Assembly (NCBI GenBank): GCA_028287885.1
Contig: JAQBOT010000095.1
Coordinates: 1-5,713 of the forward strand
Source of the DNA: Pedobacter sp.
Lineage (GTDB): Bacteria > Bacteroidota > Bacteroidia > Sphingobacteriales > Sphingobacteriaceae
Reading direction: 5' to 3'
Length of the DNA: 5,713 bases
The notes under the pieces were generated by a model, which was not told where the DNA came from, did not search any database, and saw nothing but the letters and a program-made list of their open reading frames with translations. The translations under genes were made by a program, and so were the position numbers. This document shows, in pieces, positions 5,407 through 5,713 of the stretch (positions are counted from its first letter, which is position 1; each line of letters begins with the position of its first letter).

Positions 5407-5713
5407 ATGGCCTCTAAAATTGACGAACTCGATCAAAAATTAATTTCCATCTTACAGAAAGATTGCCAGATCAATACAAAGATCCTTGCAGGCATGTTAA
5501 ACATTAGTCAAACTCCTTTGAGAAAGAGGTTAAAAAAACTAAAAAAAGCTGGTTACTTGAATTACTATGTAACCATAGATAAAAGTAAGTTCCCAAATGC
5601 TATCGCTGCCAACATCGGCATTCTGCTAAACGACCATAGAGAAAGTACAATCAATCTTTTTGAACAAGAAATTTCCGGTATAGATAGCGTTACCCACATA
5701 CAACGAGTCTCGG
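5407..5713 (+). CDS. AsnC/Lrp-family transcriptional regulator, 3' end outside window
   Basis: The first 102 residues of a DNA-binding regulator are visible before the window ends; the family is usually about 150-160 residues. Residues 5-51 form the winged helix-turn-helix, beginning IDELDQKLISILQKD, with the recognition helix around LNISQTPLRKRLKKLKKAGYL (31-51). LDxK at the start and the short basic helix followed by Gly-Tyr-Leu are characteristic of Lrp/AsnC proteins. From about residue 64 the ligand-sensing RAM domain starts (IAANIGILLNDH), with a helix at 79-89 and the strand DSVTHIQRVS before the break. The start is secure because an in-frame TAA at 5401-5403 lies just two codons upstream of ATG 5407. 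Such proteins sense amino acids or related metabolites and often control their own gene or a neighbour. The recognition helix is unusually lysine-rich. The effector is unknown. Confidence 0.85.
   Translation, partial: MASKIDELDQKLISILQKDCQINTKILAGMLNISQTPLRKRLKKLKKAGYLNYYVTIDKSKFPNAIAANIGILLNDHRESTINLFEQEISGIDSVTHIQRVS

Overview
The window reads as ordinary chromosomal DNA of a member of the Bacteroidota, probably close to Sphingobacteriaceae such as Pedobacter or Mucilaginibacter. The phylum call rests on four things: a short RpoD-type sigma factor lacking region 1.1, promoter boxes of the TAnnTTTG type, start codons with A/T-rich leaders and no Shine-Dalgarno sequence, and a uridine-phosphorylase-type protein with the N-terminal extension usual in that phylum. 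The family-level placement is inference.

Left part (1-3728), all on the + strand. The end of an unidentified gene (possibly ribD) overlaps by ATGA a ten-helix EamA/DMT transporter, which overlaps by 14 bases an IMPACT/YigZ-family protein. These three look like one translationally coupled unit. A 63-base gap carrying a good TACCTTTG promoter box starts a second unit: a uridine-phosphorylase-like nucleoside phosphorylase, then after 6 bases a Bcr/CflA-type major facilitator drug exporter.

Middle (3729-4226). A promoter-bearing 101-base gap leads to a 106-residue small membrane protein resembling the DUF2892/YgaP-like family but lacking its usual Cys-Pro ending. It converges on the next gene, with only 76 bases between the stop codons and no convincing terminator.

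Right part (4227-5713). A complete sigma-70 factor lies on the - strand. It has the size and layout of the Bacteroidota primary sigma but carries substitutions in the promoter-melting segment, so it is most likely a secondary RpoD paralogue. A 307-base A/T-rich divergent region with two inverted repeats separates it from a + strand AsnC/Lrp-family regulator cut off by the window end. That regulator has a clear TATATTTG box.

I see no tRNA, rRNA, CRISPR array, insertion sequence or obvious undescribed multi-gene system. The parts most worth a second look are the divergent sigma factor, the dyads upstream of it, and the small DUF2892-like protein.
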